A DNA stretch of 64,000 bases, taken from contig BRXU01000006.1 of assembly GCA_030267565.1 (NCBI GenBank), positions 4,824,001 to 4,888,000 of the forward strand. Reading direction: 5' to 3'. Source of the DNA: Pleodorina starrii (lineage: Eukaryota > Chlorophyta > Chlorophyceae > Chlamydomonadales > Volvocaceae). Positions 24,392 to 37,600 of the stretch are shown in pieces (position 1 is the first letter of the stretch; each line of letters starts with the position of its first letter). A program made the translations under genes and the position numbers. The notes beneath the pieces are model-generated. The model saw only the letters and a list, made by a program, of their open reading frames with translations, had not been told where the DNA came from and did no database searches.

Positions 24392-26787
24392 GGAACTAGG
24401 ACCCGATCCCGGAGGCGGCTGCAGGAGAGGGAGGGGCGTTCGTGCGGTGCCGGCGTCTGCTCGCTCGTTCGCCCCTGCAGGCTGGCACTGGTGTGCGGCC
24501 GCAACCAGAGTGTTGTCGGGGGCGTTGTGCTTCCGCTTGACGGTGCGGCTGGGGGTGGATATCAGGGTTGTGGATCATGTGATGTGGGTAAGAGGCGTGC
24601 GGGGGGCGCGCGCCCCTGGCAGGCTTATCGTGCGTTCCGCGGCGCGTACAAAAGGAAATCATCAACGAAGGAGGGCAGGCGGTATTCCAAAGCCGGTTCC
24701 CATCCCATTCCGGCGTTTGGCGATGAAGCGGGATGAAGCGTCCTGGTACTTATGTCCTGGTAGGGTTGAGGATGCTTTGCGTGTAGGCGGGCGATGACGT
24801 GATGCATGCGGGATGCCCCGTGTACATAAAGTTGCGGTGCGAGTAAGTTTTGAGTTCACTTTGCCCTAAACGCCAGGCGTGCGAGCGTGTGAACGAATCC
24901 ACGCAACCCAATTGAGGACATGCGTCGATGTGTGTAGGTACGGAAGTGCACGGAGTGACGTACGGCACGGTGGGTCACTTTTGCGAGAACATGAGGCCGG
25001 TCCTGAGTGGCTTAGTATGCTGTCAGGAATGCGCGCGATCTCGGTCAAGAGTACCGCGTTCAGCGGAAAGCTGGTGCAACAGCCTTTAAGCATGTTGGCC
25101 GATCAGACAGGCCACGCCCCATCCCCTCTGGGGTCTCATCCTTCAGGAAAGAAAAGAAACGCCCGCGGTGTGTCATTCTGTGTGGTCATGTCGAAGAACA
25201 TCCCGGAACAGCAACAATTTCACCTTCAGAACTTAACATCCCCTGATGGCCCAACCTCTCAGGAGCACAAACTTCGTCTGTCTCCTAGGACCGTCCAAAG
25301 GCACGCTCCACCGCCGCTTCCCTGGGACGCTTTCACACCCTTTCCTGCTTCAAAACTGAAGCCATCCCCAACTCCCTGTAGTTCCTACTGCCTCTCATCT
25401 AACCAGTACGTCATTGGTATCTGAAGTACCCGGGACGGGCGGAACGGATTGTGTCGACGTCACACGCAGCATGCACATGACGTGACGTAGCGCAAAGCAT
25501 CAAACGCGACCCCAACGCACACCATCGTATGTGGCCACACAACCCCTCAACTCGACTTGTACGCGCAACCGTTGATCGCTCGTAACGCAACACAGTGGAC
25601 AGCGGCGTTTGGTGAAAGCTACACAATGCATATGCTTGGACATACCAGATAAATGCGGGTTATCCACATATGCTGGGGTGTGTCGTTCGCGCGGCCGCAG
25701 TGGCGAACGGGCGCGCACACACACGGGCTCGAGAAGCCGACCGAGGGGCGGATCCGCATGCGCACGGCTAGTCCTCACGACGTTGAAGGGGTAAATGGAT
25801 GGTTGGATGACCCCGCAGCCCCACACATGCGCATCCTGCAGTAAGGCAATTGCATGCGGACGACAAAATTGTTCCTGCTGCAGCAGTTTGGTGGTGGTGG
25901 TGAACGACACCAAATCCTGGATGGCCTCCTTCTGCGTCCCCCTCCCCCCGCCCGCGGGCAATGTCCAGCGTCCTAGCCCCCCCGCCATCCAGCCAGACCC
26001 CGCCAAGTCGCCCAACCAATCATCGCTTCACACCAATATGGTAAGCCACATGCAATCACGCGTCGCAAAGAGCAGCAATAGCGACACAAGTGTTATCTTT
26101 GTTTAAGTCCGCACGCACGCTCGCCATCCAAGAATTTCCCTCCAACGTCCAACAAGGGTCGCAGGGGACAAACGTTGCCGCATACGACGCAAGACGCTGA
26201 CGCAAGACCCGGCGCGAGGGCGCGCTCGAGAATGGCCGCTGTTGGCCCCGGCGTTCGTCCGCCCCATACCCCCCCCAACACGCGCACGACCACGGCCACG
26301 GTCGGCCAACAGGGCACGGACAACGCATACACCGCAACGGCAACGGCAACCACAACAGCAACTGTAATCGCAACTGCCAGCACCAGCTCCGCCACGCGCG
26401 CACACGCAACGCCCTCCATCCCAGCGCCAAGCCGCCAACCGCTTCCAACGAAACCAAGCATATCTCTCAGTCCATATTTCCGGTACCGTACTTCAGTCCG
26501 ACGCACCATAAGCCCGCGGTGAATTCACTCGCAACACTGCAGTCACCCCCGCTGTCATCACTCGCGCAAGCACAGCTGTGTGAGAGCCCATCCGATCAAA
26601 TGCGACGGACACGGGGCAGCCACGGGGCGCGGCCCGACGCGAGGCGACGGCCCGCTGCGCCTCCCATTACGACCGGCTGGGAGCCGCACCATTACCCAGC
26701 CCAGCTCAGGCCAGCTGGCGACAACGCTCCGATCTGCTCCGATCCGCTGCAATGCGGCAGGCGGCCCAGCCCAGCCCCCGCTCCCTC
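24392..26787. other. Intergenic region between convergent genes
   Basis: This holds the 3' end of the PP2C-like gene and the 3' end of the minus-strand kinase. No open frame shows domain motifs. A CA/AACGGC-rich low-complexity patch lies at about 26330-26410. I see no structured RNA or mobile element. Confidence 0.5.
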
Positions 26788-29700
26788 TCAGCTGATGACG
26801 CAGCCGCACGCCGGCGCACTCGCCGTGGCCTGCGGCGCGTACTGTTCCTGCAGCAGCCGCAGCGTCTCCACCACATCCGCCATGTTGGGCCGAGCGCAGG
26901 GGTCGTCCGCCCAGCAGGCGCTCATCAGCTCGTACAGCGGCTCCGGCATGGCCAGCGGCTTGGGCGGCCGGTAGCCCTCCGCCACCGTCTGGGCATAGCC
27001 CTGCGGAGGAAACAAAGGAGCCGACGGCAGCAGCAGCAGCAGGGACCGACAGAGGGGCAGCAGGGAAAGCGGCACACGAGCAGGGAGGGCACAGGGGCGG
27101 GTAACGGCAGCGGTGGCAGGGTCGCCGTGGTAAGGGGGAGGGGTACCATGGTACGTGCGGATTCCCAGATCTCAGGACACAGGACGACAGGGATACACAA
27201 CGGACCGTCGCTGCTGCCAAGCGCGCAGGCCGGACCGCCTTGTCGTACCTCTGGCGTATCCAAACCCCGGAGGCGGAGCTCCCGCAGATTGAGCTGCGGG
27301 TCGGGAAGGGGCCGGGAGGGGGGCGTGAGGGGTAAAGTGTGACACTTCAAAGAGGCTTCAGCATGAGGCGAGCAACGAGGAAAGACGTGTCGGAAGCAGA
27401 GCCGGCAAAGAGGCTGAAAAGGGGCGCGGGGTCACGACTCAAGAGGGTGACGAGGTACCGCGTGTGGGGCCGCTGGGGCTGAGACTGGAACTGGCGGAGG
27501 GACGTGGAGGGTATCTCAAGCCCCAGGGATATGTCAAGGGGGTATGTCAAGCCCAGGGCAGCGACTGCGGCGGATATGCACAGCGGGTGAACAAAGTGAC
27601 TGCTGTTCCAAAAGTACAGTCTGTGGACTTCGTTCGTAGCAGGGGGCAGCAGTCGGAACACGCACCAGCATCAGAAAGCGACGACAACGTAACGCCATCC
27701 ATCTCAGGTCTCTGGTGCCAAAAGGCGGGCAAGACAGTAGTCGCACAACTGTCGTGCAGGCAATCACCGCCAAGCAAACCATGGTTACGTATCATTCATT
27801 CGGCCGTACCGCGGAGACGAGCATCAACTGCCTGGAAAAGACCTCGTACATGAGTACCCCGAAGCTGAACACGTCCACCTTCTCGTTGTACGGCATGTTT
27901 CGATAGACCTCCGGCGCCATGTACATGCACGATCCTGGCGGTTGAGCGGTTGGCGGTTGGTCGGCACGCAGTCAGGGTCCCGGGGAGTCGACGCCGTCGG
28001 CCCCGAGGACGGATTCCGCCAGGGGTAGAGGTAAATGCAACGTTTGCCCGGAACAAGCTCAGCCCAGCCCCGCCATTAAGAGTATCGCCCAGTTCTCATG
28101 GAAGCCAGAACAGTGCAACGCCCCTCCCCCCGGGCACCCTCTCCCCGGGGCAGATGCACACTACAGAGCGCTACCCGTCATCCCATCTACAATGAGGCGA
28201 TGTGCCTCCGCAATGAGGTTCCGCCCTCGTGGTGAAGGGGTAGACGGGCGCAGGCACGGGCGCAGGCACACGCACCCGTTTGCCCGGTGAGGCGCCACAC
28301 CCACTGGAAGTCCTGCTCGTAGCGACCCTGCAGCAGCGGCAGCGGCAGCAAAGGGCAATGATGATAGGGATAAGGAAGAGAAGGACACCGATATGGGTTT
28401 GATGGGTACGTTTAACGCGGCAGCGGGGGGGGCACAGGAGCGGGCGCCGGCACCTGTGGGTGAAGGCTGGGGAAGATGGATGGCCTGATGCGGCTGCCTG
28501 CCTCGTCTCGCCTCGCCTCGCCACGCGACGCCTCGCCACGCCACGCAGGCGCGCCGGCGGGCGCCTCTCGATGTGACGTGATGTGACGTGACAGAAGGGA
28601 AAGCAATGCGCGGAGGCGCCCTACGCGCACGGGCCCCTTTTCTTGCGTCGCCTCCGTCCCATCGCTGGTGGAAGGGCCCAGACAACAAGCAATCGAAGAC
28701 CCACGGGACGGTCTAGAACGGCCGTAGCCGGCCATACTATGCACATATGCCGCCATGCCGTCCGTACCTGCAGCAGTGCTGCAATCGAAAACTGCCCGCC
28801 GCTGCCGCCTCCGCCGGCCATTGTGCCGCCGCCTCCGCCTCCGCCGGCCCCCGCCGCCGTGGCGCCGTCGTTGACGTAGCCGTTACCGGTTCCGGAGCGA
28901 GTCGAGCCGATGGACTTTTGGGAGGACTGCCGTTCGACCAGCCCCGCCGCCGCCGCCGCCGGCGTCGTCGACGCCGCCATCAGTGCCGCCGCCGCCGCAG
29001 CCGCCGACCCCGGCGTCGCGACCTGCGAATGCGCGCTGCTCAGCGGCGCAATCGCCAACGGCGGGGTGCTGGGTAGGCTGCCGCCGCTGACACGGGCCAC
29101 CCGGCGGCCCACGGCGCTGTTGGGCCGCTCGCCGCCGTCCACCCCCACGAGCGGCACTGCCTCATGTGACGGCCGAGGCTGTGAGCCGCCACCGCCGCCG
29201 GTGCCGTTGAAGTTGTGGCTGTTGTGCAGGCCGGAAGCTGAGGCGGCCTGTCCTGCCGCCGCCGCCGCCGCAGCGGCGGTGGCGGCCGAGCCGAAGGACG
29301 CCTCACGCGGCGTCACTTCGGCGTCGACGGCCGCATGCGTCTTTGCGACGGCGATGATGGGCGGTAGGCGGTTGGCGGAGGAGGGGCGGGAGACGCGTTG
29401 CTGGTCGTCGGGTTGGGGGCAGCGGCGCCCGTCGGCCGAGCCGGAGGCAGTGGCGGTGAAGCAGGCCGTTTCCCTCAGAATTTCGTCGGCGGCGTCGACG
29501 GCAGGCAGCTCTGCGCGCCAGCGCCGTTGGTAAGCCGGAGAGCCGGACAGCAGCGCGGAGCCGGGCCAGCACCGCCATGACGCACCAGGAGGCGAGGAGG
29601 GCCCAGCATGGCCGGGCAAGGCGCCCCCGGGGGCAGGAGGCAGCGGGGTGTCTTTTGAGTGCACTGATGCGTCGTTGGTGTACTGGATGGCTCAGGATGG

Positions 29701-32700
29701 CTGCAGCAACCAGCACTCTAGTCTAGGTACAGAGCAGGGGCCAGGAGCAGGTTGACGAGCAAGCAGGAGCCAATGCAGCATTCCCCCTCCGCCCAGCCAT
29801 CCTCCTCCCCTTCCCGGAGCACAGCCACTCCCACACACGGTCCCACCCCTCGCAGCACCACTTCCGCAATCACATCCACACCGCCACCCCGACGCCCGCA
29901 ACGCAGCGCAACCCCGACGTTTGTCGAGATAAGGGGGGAGAGCTGAGCTGAGCTGAGCTGGGCGGGGTGAGACCAAGTCGTGAGACCAAGTCGTCCCCTT
30001 CCAATCAATCTCACCGTCTTCCGGCAGTACAGGCGCCGACGGCGGCGGCGTCATCGGCGTCGGCTGCGGAGCCGACATGCGAACCAGCGAGCCGTTGTTC
30101 TGAGAAACCTGACGGCCCAGCCGCGCCGCCGCCAGCGCTATGGCGGCGTCGCCGCCACCGCTGCAGCCACCTGTCACTCCTTCATTGTCCTCCGAAACCA
30201 GCCTCAGACGCACCGATCCTGAGGCGACCGGCGGCTCGCCCTTTCCGTGGCGAGGATCACCCATAGTGGGACGAAGGCGACGGCAGGAAGGAAGGAGACG
30301 GGAGGAGGGAGGGAAGGAGAGGCGGGGACAAACACATGTGAGCGACACACACGTAGACTGCTGCGGCTGCCGCGGGTGGTGGCCCGACCTGTGTGAATAG
30401 CACCTCACGAACCACCATCACACAAACCTTGGCCGCTTCCCCTTCCCTCTTGCCTTCCCTCCCTACCGCACCGGCCAATGCGTGCTGGCCGCCGGGCTGT
30501 AGCCCGCCAGCGGGCTCATACCGCCGGGGGGAGAGCCTCCGGAGCAGGACCCCGGCCGCGTGTTCCCATGCAGGCTGCTGGGAAGGCTGCTCGCCGCGCC
30601 GGCAGACAGACGGCCGAACACGCCGCCACCACCGCCGCCACCGCCGCTTGCAGCGGCGGCCGCCGCCGCCGCCGCGTCCTGGCTGGTCTTCCGCTGCTGC
30701 TGCTGCTGCCGCCGCTGCTGCTGTTGGTGCAGCAGCATGGCGGCGTAGCCTGCCGTATTGCCGTGGTACGACGCCTCCTCGCTCAATGGGACGAGCGTTC
30801 CAACGGAGCCGCCGGGCAGGGCAGGCGACAGGCCGCTGCGCGGCTTGGAGGCGGCGGCGGCGCCGCCGGCGACCGGGGCGGCGCCGGGGGCGGTGTCGAA
30901 GCTGCCGGCTCGGCCGGCGGCGGTGACGAAGCCGAACTGGGAAGTCAGGGGCGTGGTGCCGCCGCCGGGTGTGGAGGCTCCGGCGGCGGCGGCAGGGGGG
31001 GTGGCGGCGCCGCTGGGGCCGCCGGCGGCGAGCGAGGAGCTGGCTCTGCCGTTGGCGTTTAGGGGAGACGTGAAGTCCATGGAGACACGGCGCGAGGCGG
31101 CGGGGCCCGCGAGCGCGGCGACGGTGGGCGCCGGCAGCTCGTCCATTAGGTAGAAGATCTTGCCTGCAGTACAGTACGGCACGTACGAAGGGCGTGGCGT
31201 GCACAACCGGATGGACATGGAACGATGTCCCAAGAGTTACGACCAGGTACAGGTACCGCTGCGTCCATCCACCAGGGTCGGGTCTCCTCGGTTACCCTGC
31301 TGCAGTTCTCCTTTCCTACCACATCCACCTCCACATCCAGCCTTCCCTACTTCTTCCCCACCCCATGCCCCTGGTCCACCCGCCCAGTACCCACCCACCC
31401 GCCCGCCCAGCCGCCCACACCAGCCGCCCACCCACCTGCTTCGTGTGTGTTGTCGTTGTAGTAGGTGGCCACGGAGGGGGCGGACAGGTTGCGCCCGCCG
31501 CCCACGCCCACGGAGGCCCGGCCGATGGAGGTGGTGGAGGTGCGGCCCAGCCCGTCTGGCCCGCCGGCACCCGCCGCCGAGGTGGCACTCACACTGCGGC
31601 GCCGCAGCAGCGGGTTCTTACCGTCCAGGGCCTGAGAGGAGAGGGACACGGCGGGCGGTGCGAGGGGCATCCGGCATTGGGAGGTGATGGAGCCGAGGCG
31701 GACTTAGCGAATCCGGATCGCGGTGGTTCGCGGACGGGGAGTGGTGGTGGTGGTGGTGGGTGCTGGCAGCGAGAGCCAGTAGCGGCACACGCGGCGGGAG
31801 AGGGCGGCCGTTTTCGCACACGGGAAATCCAAATTAAAACCGCAAGCCAGTCGAAAGGAGCCCCCGCCAGCCGCCTCCGTTCTTCAACTGCTGCGATCTC
31901 ATCTTGCAGAACCCCCCCCTTTTGTGTGTATGAGCGGTAAGAGCGAGCGCGTGGGCGATTGAGCGAGAGCGATACCAGAGCTGACCCCCCCCCCACCTCC
32001 CGACCGCCCCGACCCACCGCCATGAGCCCGAAGTCCATCAACTTGGCGACCGGGCGCCCCTCCTCGTCCGTCGAGAGCAGCACATTGTCCGCCTTGACGT
32101 CCCGGTGCATCACCTGATGCATTGGGGATAAGATCCCCCAAATCCGGGATCAGTAAATCAATCTCCCCCCAAGCGGCGGCCGCGGCGGCATCAGAAAGCG
32201 CAGCACACAAGCACGAACACTGCTGCGATGTGGAATGGGATGTAGATGCAGCCTGTCCGCGCAGCCGAACGCCATTTCGCCAGCGCACGCACGCACGCAC
32301 GCACGCACGCAAGAGGCACACATACATATACATATGTATATGTGCCTATATATATGAATATATATACCAGCGCAGCCACTCCCAACAGGACACTGCCCGC
32401 AAGCAGCAGCACCGTGCACTCACGGGTCGGGGGGCGTTGTGCAGGTAGTTGAGCGCATCAGCCACACCGCGGATCCAGCAGTAGGCCTGGGGGCGGCGAC
32501 CGGGGTAGTTGGTTGGTTGGTTGGTTAATTGGTTGCATTGAGTTGGAACGGATGACTGATTTGGTGGAAATGACGGGCCGGCGTTCGGTGTTCCGTGCAG
32601 GCCACCCCACGCCGCGCAAACCTTATACCACCCGATTTACCGATCGGGCCGTGGGCCGGGCGGGACACACAGCAGCCACCCCACCCCCAGGAACCATCCA

Positions 32701-34135
32701 AAACAGATCAAAGGCGAAGCGGCCGACAGACCCCCCAACCCCCCCCCTCCCGCCGCTTGCCGAGATCCCCGACCTCAGCTCCACCCAGCCATCCAGGCAG
32801 CCATCCAGGCAGCCATCCAGGCAGCCATCCAGGCAGCCATCCAGGCAGCCAGTTTGCCCCACCCCCCCGCCCACCTCATAATCGGTGTAGGCTCTCCGGG
32901 TCTGCGACATCTGCTTCATCATTAGAGCCGCCAGAGAGCCCCCCTGGAGTCAGCGGGGCGCCGGGACCGGCAGTGGGCGCCGGGACATGCCATGCCGTGT
33001 CATGTCTCGCGCTGCCGCCAGGGCACGGTGACAGATAAAGAGCTGGTGATATTGCAGCTGTGGAACGGAGGCGACGCTGGCGCCAGGACCACCAGGGTAG
33101 CGGCCGCCGACCATGCCAGAAGGCGCTTACAATGCCGAACAGCGCCCGCCCGCCGGGACTCCACAGTCCAACCGCCTCGGTCAGCCGCCTCGGTCAGCCC
33201 TGAGCCGGGGGAACTCAGGGTAGGCCCAGCCACGCATCCAGTCCCTGCCTGGAGCAGACCTCCCAAATGGGCCTCCCGTGCTTCAGAGTGCCAACCGCGG
33301 TGCCCCGATCCGACCCAGATCCGCCGGCAAGCCACCCGCTTCCATACCCCACCACCCACACAGGGAACCAGCCCAGGTACCGGTACCCACCCACCCCGAT
33401 GTAATCGAGCACCAGCGCCCAGGTGCTGCTGCGGTGTCCCAGCGCCTCTATGCCGGGGAAGTTGGCAGGCAGCTGGCATACGGCGTGGCACTTTACGATG
33501 TTCCTGGGGGAGAGATTGGCAGGGAGGGAAGGACCAGGGGGGAGGAGTTTTGTGGGGGAGGCAGGGGTTTAAGGAGGTGGTGATGGTGAGGGGATGGGGA
33601 TGGGGTATCCACGTATAGGCCGGAGTATTAGGGGGGACAATGGCCCTGCCCGGACAACCGCATGGCTGCCAGCGGTGCCAAGCCAAGTGGTCAGGGTCGG
33701 AGAAGAGCGTGGGCTTGATGCCATGTACCCGGGCCGTCCCAGCCGCGATCCGCCCGCCCTTACTTGTGGGTGCAGCGGGACATGTATTGCCCTTCGCGAA
33801 GCAGCAGCTTAACCTGAAGGCTTTCTGGGCTGACATGCTCCGCTAGGATGACCTTTACCGCGACCTGCGCAGAACGGCACCCCCCACAGCCAGCGAAAAG
33901 GTCACAATGTGGGACGGAACACGTGGTGTGGCTCCACTTTAAATCCGAAGGTTGACCGCCAGCTTTGAAGCCAGTAAAATTCCCCCTTCAATTTTACCTC
34001 TTGCCCTTTATAGGTGCCCAGGTAAACAGCTGCGAATCCACCCTTGCCCACAAGCTTCTTCAGAACCAGCTGGCTCCGCAGCTCATCAGCGGTCACCGCC
34101 GCAATTTCGTCCTTTCTCCCTTTTGTAGAGTTCAT
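26788..34135 (-). CDS. Protein kinase with about 619-residue insert in the activation loop
   Basis: Thirteen exons, all in phase: 33998-34135, 33764-33864, 33395-33503, 32875-32943, 32424-32486, 32018-32113, 31436-31631, 30472-31163, 30015-30240, 28768-29510, 28276-28327, 27810-27934, 26788-27000; about 940 residues. The kinase begins almost at the N-terminus: GKGGFAAVYLG loop, VAVKVILAEH lysine, then ALNYLHNAP, VMHRDVKADNVLL and KLMDFGLMA. Immediately after DFGLMA, four low-complexity exons (Ala, Gly, Ser, Gln, Pro) add about 619 residues before the domain resumes with QWVWRLTGQTGSCMYMAPEV, VDVFSFGVLMYEVF, CWADDPCARPNM and a short tail ending CGCVIS. Catalytic Lys, HRD, DFG and APE are intact. 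It resembles TKL/MAPKKK-like algal kinases; substrate unknown. Start ATG at 34135 is the only upstream Met in frame with the loop. Confidence 0.88.
32283..32370 (+). repeat. (GCAC)n tetranucleotide and adjoining AT/TA-rich run
   Basis: About seven ACGC units (32284-32311) are followed by ACATACATATACATATG and TATATATATG-type sequence up to 32370. It lies in the kinase intron between exons starting at 32113 and ending at 32424. Intronic simple sequence with no other signal. Confidence 0.9.
32787..32852 (+). repeat. 12-bp minisatellite CCATCCAGGCAG, about 5-6 copies
   Basis: Perfect tandem units of CCATCCAGGCAG in the kinase intron between exons ending at 32875 and starting at 32486. As 12 is divisible by three it produces a false repeating frame (PSRQ on plus). 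Confidence 0.95.
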
Positions 34136-34688
34136 CTTTGTTGTCGAAGTTGCTGCGTCGCAACGCCGCCGACCGAAAGTTTAGCGACAATGCTGCGCCA
34201 AGTCACAAGCCCCGCAGCGCGCTGTTCAGGTGTGGGATGTATGTAGCTACGGCGATATGCCGACGAGAACGTGGGCTCACGGCCAAAGTTTAGGGCTCTG
34301 CTCGCCTAGAGCGACACTCGCCTCGGCCCTGCGATGCGGCCTGAGGGCCTGCCTCTAATTGATTACTATTATGATGGTCCGTTCGCCCTCAATTGTGATT
34401 ATTTTGTAATCTCACATGTTGACAACGTGGCCGTGGCAAAACAGAAAAGTGCGTCGCAGCTTTGCACAAAGTTGATCGCGATCCGCATGAATTTACTGAA
34501 CACCAGAAACAGTTACACAGGTTTTACACGTCCATGATTATTGCCCGTTTGCCCCGATACCGCCGTTGAGTCATGTTCGTTTAGGGAATCTACGTCAGCT
34601 ATTACCGTTGACCGTTGCACCCAGAGCCGACCCTGAAAGGCCAAGTACGCAACCTTAAGCACCAATGCCCCAGAGTCGCATTGCGTGG
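34136..34688. other. Short intergenic region between head-to-tail genes
   Basis: The promoter and 5' UTR of the minus-strand kinase and the 3' UTR of the F-box gene share this 550-base gap. It is AT-richer than the flanks (about 34355-34545). No coding frame is supported. Confidence 0.6.
34513..34527 (-). terminator. Poly(A) signals (TGTAA) of the F-box/WD40 gene
   Basis: On the minus strand two TGTAA pentamers (plus TTACA at 34513-34517 and 34523-34527) lie about 160-175 bases after the stop codon. TGTAA is the usual poly(A) signal of Chlamydomonas nuclear genes. Confidence 0.55.
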
Positions 34689-37600
34689 CTAGCAGCTCAT
34701 CGCCTTCATGTCCGAGAGCAGCCAGTTCCCGAGACCGGCGCTTCCCCTGCCCTCGCCGCTCGGCGGTGCCCATCGCTCCGGCAGCATGCCGCCCGGCGCG
34801 AAAGACCACATCCGCATCGAGGCGTCCTGGCAACCGGCCACGAAACCCCACTCGTCCGCCGCCAGCGCATGCACCTGGTTCGCCACCTGACCGCTGCCCC
34901 GGGCAGGAGCAAGGCTGCTGCTGTCTCCCGCTCCCGCTCCCGCATCCGCCGCGGCCACGTCCCACACAGCGACCACCTGGCATGCATACATGCAGGCGAC
35001 GGCAGCCACGCCCACATTCCATTCCAGGGGCGACGCGGAGAAAGGGGGGGCGGAAGGCAAATGCAAGCGGACTTGACAGCTGGGGTGTGGCGGAAGGCGG
35101 CTGCCGTACAGCCGTACTGCAGAATGAATCAGCGGGCAGACTTGTCAGCCCCCCGAGGTCCGGTCAGGCACCAAACGCGGGAGCATTATTCACGCACGCA
35201 CGCACGCCTGCACGATCCTCGGTTGGTTCCTGGCCACAAAACACACACACACACACACCTGCCGTACATACCTGCATCGTGTCCGTACGCGACAGGCACA
35301 CCAGGCCGTCCTTGCTGCAGCTCAGCACCAGTGTAGGGCCCACCAGAGCCACATCCCGCACCCACTCCGTGTGCCGCATCACGAAACGCAGCCGCGGCAG
35401 ATCCCCATCCCTGGAGCCGCCTGCCGCCGCCGCCCCCTCAGCGGCCCCCGCCGCCGCGGCAGTGGGCCGGTCCCGGAGCCAGGGGGAGCCGCGCCGCGGA
35501 AGCGGCGAAGGCGCCGCCGCTTGGCGGCGACCGTTCGGCGGCGGTGGCGGCGGCGGTGCCCTGCCGTCCGCCAGCGCCTCCAGCGCCGCCACGGCGGCGG
35601 CGCCGTCGAAGCCGGCCCCCCGGCGGCGCCGGCTGCGGAGCCCGCCATCCCCTGCTTCATCACCGCTGTCGCCGCTGCTGCTGCTGCTGCTGTCACCGCT
35701 GCTGCTCTGTCCGTACCCCGTGTCGTACAGACCGGGTCGCCGTCGGTGCGGTCGCCAGCAGGGCCACCGGGGCCCCACGGGAACGCGCGCCGCCGCGACG
35801 GCACCGCCGCCGCCAGCGGCGGCGACTGCAGCAGACGCGGCACCACGCGTGCCGCTGCCACTGCCGGCAGCGGCGGCGGCGGCGGCTTGCTGGTGCCGCC
35901 GTGCGGCCGCAGCCGGCGACAGAGCGCCCCGGAATCGCCGCCCGCCGCCGCCGCCGTCCTGTTGTGCACTCCAGAGGTATGCCTTCCCCTGCCGGGCTGG
36001 TCGGCAGTGGAACGGAACATGAGCTCCGCACCGCGCCTGATCCTGATCCTGATCCTAATTGGTAACTCTCGCATCCTAATAATCATATTATTATAATCCC
36101 AATAACCTTGATTTGATCAGTCAAGCCAGGAAGTAAGGCAAAGAGCAAGCACGACAAAATTGTCCCCCCCTTGCAACGTGATCCATTCATCCAACGGAGT
36201 GGAACCCCCAGAAGGAGAAGGAGGAGATGTAGGACATGGAAATCTAATCCGAGAGCAGCGGCAGCAGCTGCAGCAGCAGGGGGAAGCCACTGCCGCCTCC
36301 ACCTCACCACCACCTCCACCTCACCTCGAGATCGCCCGCCACAAGCGTGTCGCCGTACATGGCCACGCACGTACATGCGCTGCCGTGCTCGTCCAACCTG
36401 TGCCGTACAGCTCCCGCTCGCAGGTCCCACACCAGGATGCTGCCGCTGGCGCACGCCGCCGCCAGCGCATCGCCGTACACAGCCACGCCGTACACCGCCC
36501 CCGGCGGCGGCCCCGCCGGCTGCTGATTGCCAAGGTCCAGCAGACGCTGCGCCGGTACGGACTGTCGTACATCGTACAGGCACAGCTGTCCGATCGAAGT
36601 GCCACATACGACAGCCATGGGGCCGCCGGCCGGCGGCTCCGAGCTCGAAGGGGAGGATACGGCCCAGGGGGAGGCGGCGCCGATGGCCCCGTGCGCGCCG
36701 CCACCCAACGCACCAAAGAGGCCGCCTCCGGCGGCGGCGGCGCCTCCGGCTGCTGCGTCGGCCTGAGGCCCTGCCCCGTCTGCGGGGCCCTGCAGGTCGT
36801 CCGGCGGTCCCTCGGCGGCACTCCCGCGACTCATCATCAGCTGCTGCAGGTGCTGCTGCTGCTGCGGCCGCCAGACGGCTACCGTGTTGACCCACTGCCG
36901 ACCACCTGCGTGGGCAAAAAGGATTGGGCTCTCGGTCGGGTGCTCGGGTTCTAGGCACCCAAGCCAAAAGCCTCGCGCTCGCTGAGCCACACACCGACCC
37001 CAAACTCGGCATACGGCATGTTGCTACACGGGGCGCGTTGCTGGATATAGCGGCGCACACAACCATCGTACAATGGCCGTATACAAGTATATCGCTGTCG
37101 TACAAGTATGTCGTACTTCGTACGACACCCACCTTCCAAGGTATATGCGCGCACGCAGGTCCCGGTCCGCAGGTCCCAGCAGCGGAGAGTCCCGTCCCTG
37201 GAGCCCGAGTAAGCCCGGCTGTACGACGACAAAGACGCCATACTTGTGCCGCTGGCACTGTCGTACGCCAGCCGTACAGACGAGACCGGCCCCGTGTGCC
37301 CGCGCAGGTAATGCACCCAGGTGCCGGGCCGGCTGCGGTCCCAGTACTGCATGTACGACAGGGTGTGGCGCACGGCAGCGCACGCAGGTCGCCGCAGTCA
37401 GTACGACAGCGCCGAGGGGATTGGGTACGACACCTGCCAAGACTCCTGCCGGTGGCCTGGCGGGCCGCCGCAACGCGCATCGTCGTGGGCAGGGAAGATC
37501 GAGCGGCCGACGGGAGAAGGGAGACGGGACGCGGCGCACGTCACTCTTTGGCTGCGTAGAAACGACAGCGGCGGCGGAAGCGGCTTGCGCTTTCCGCGAC

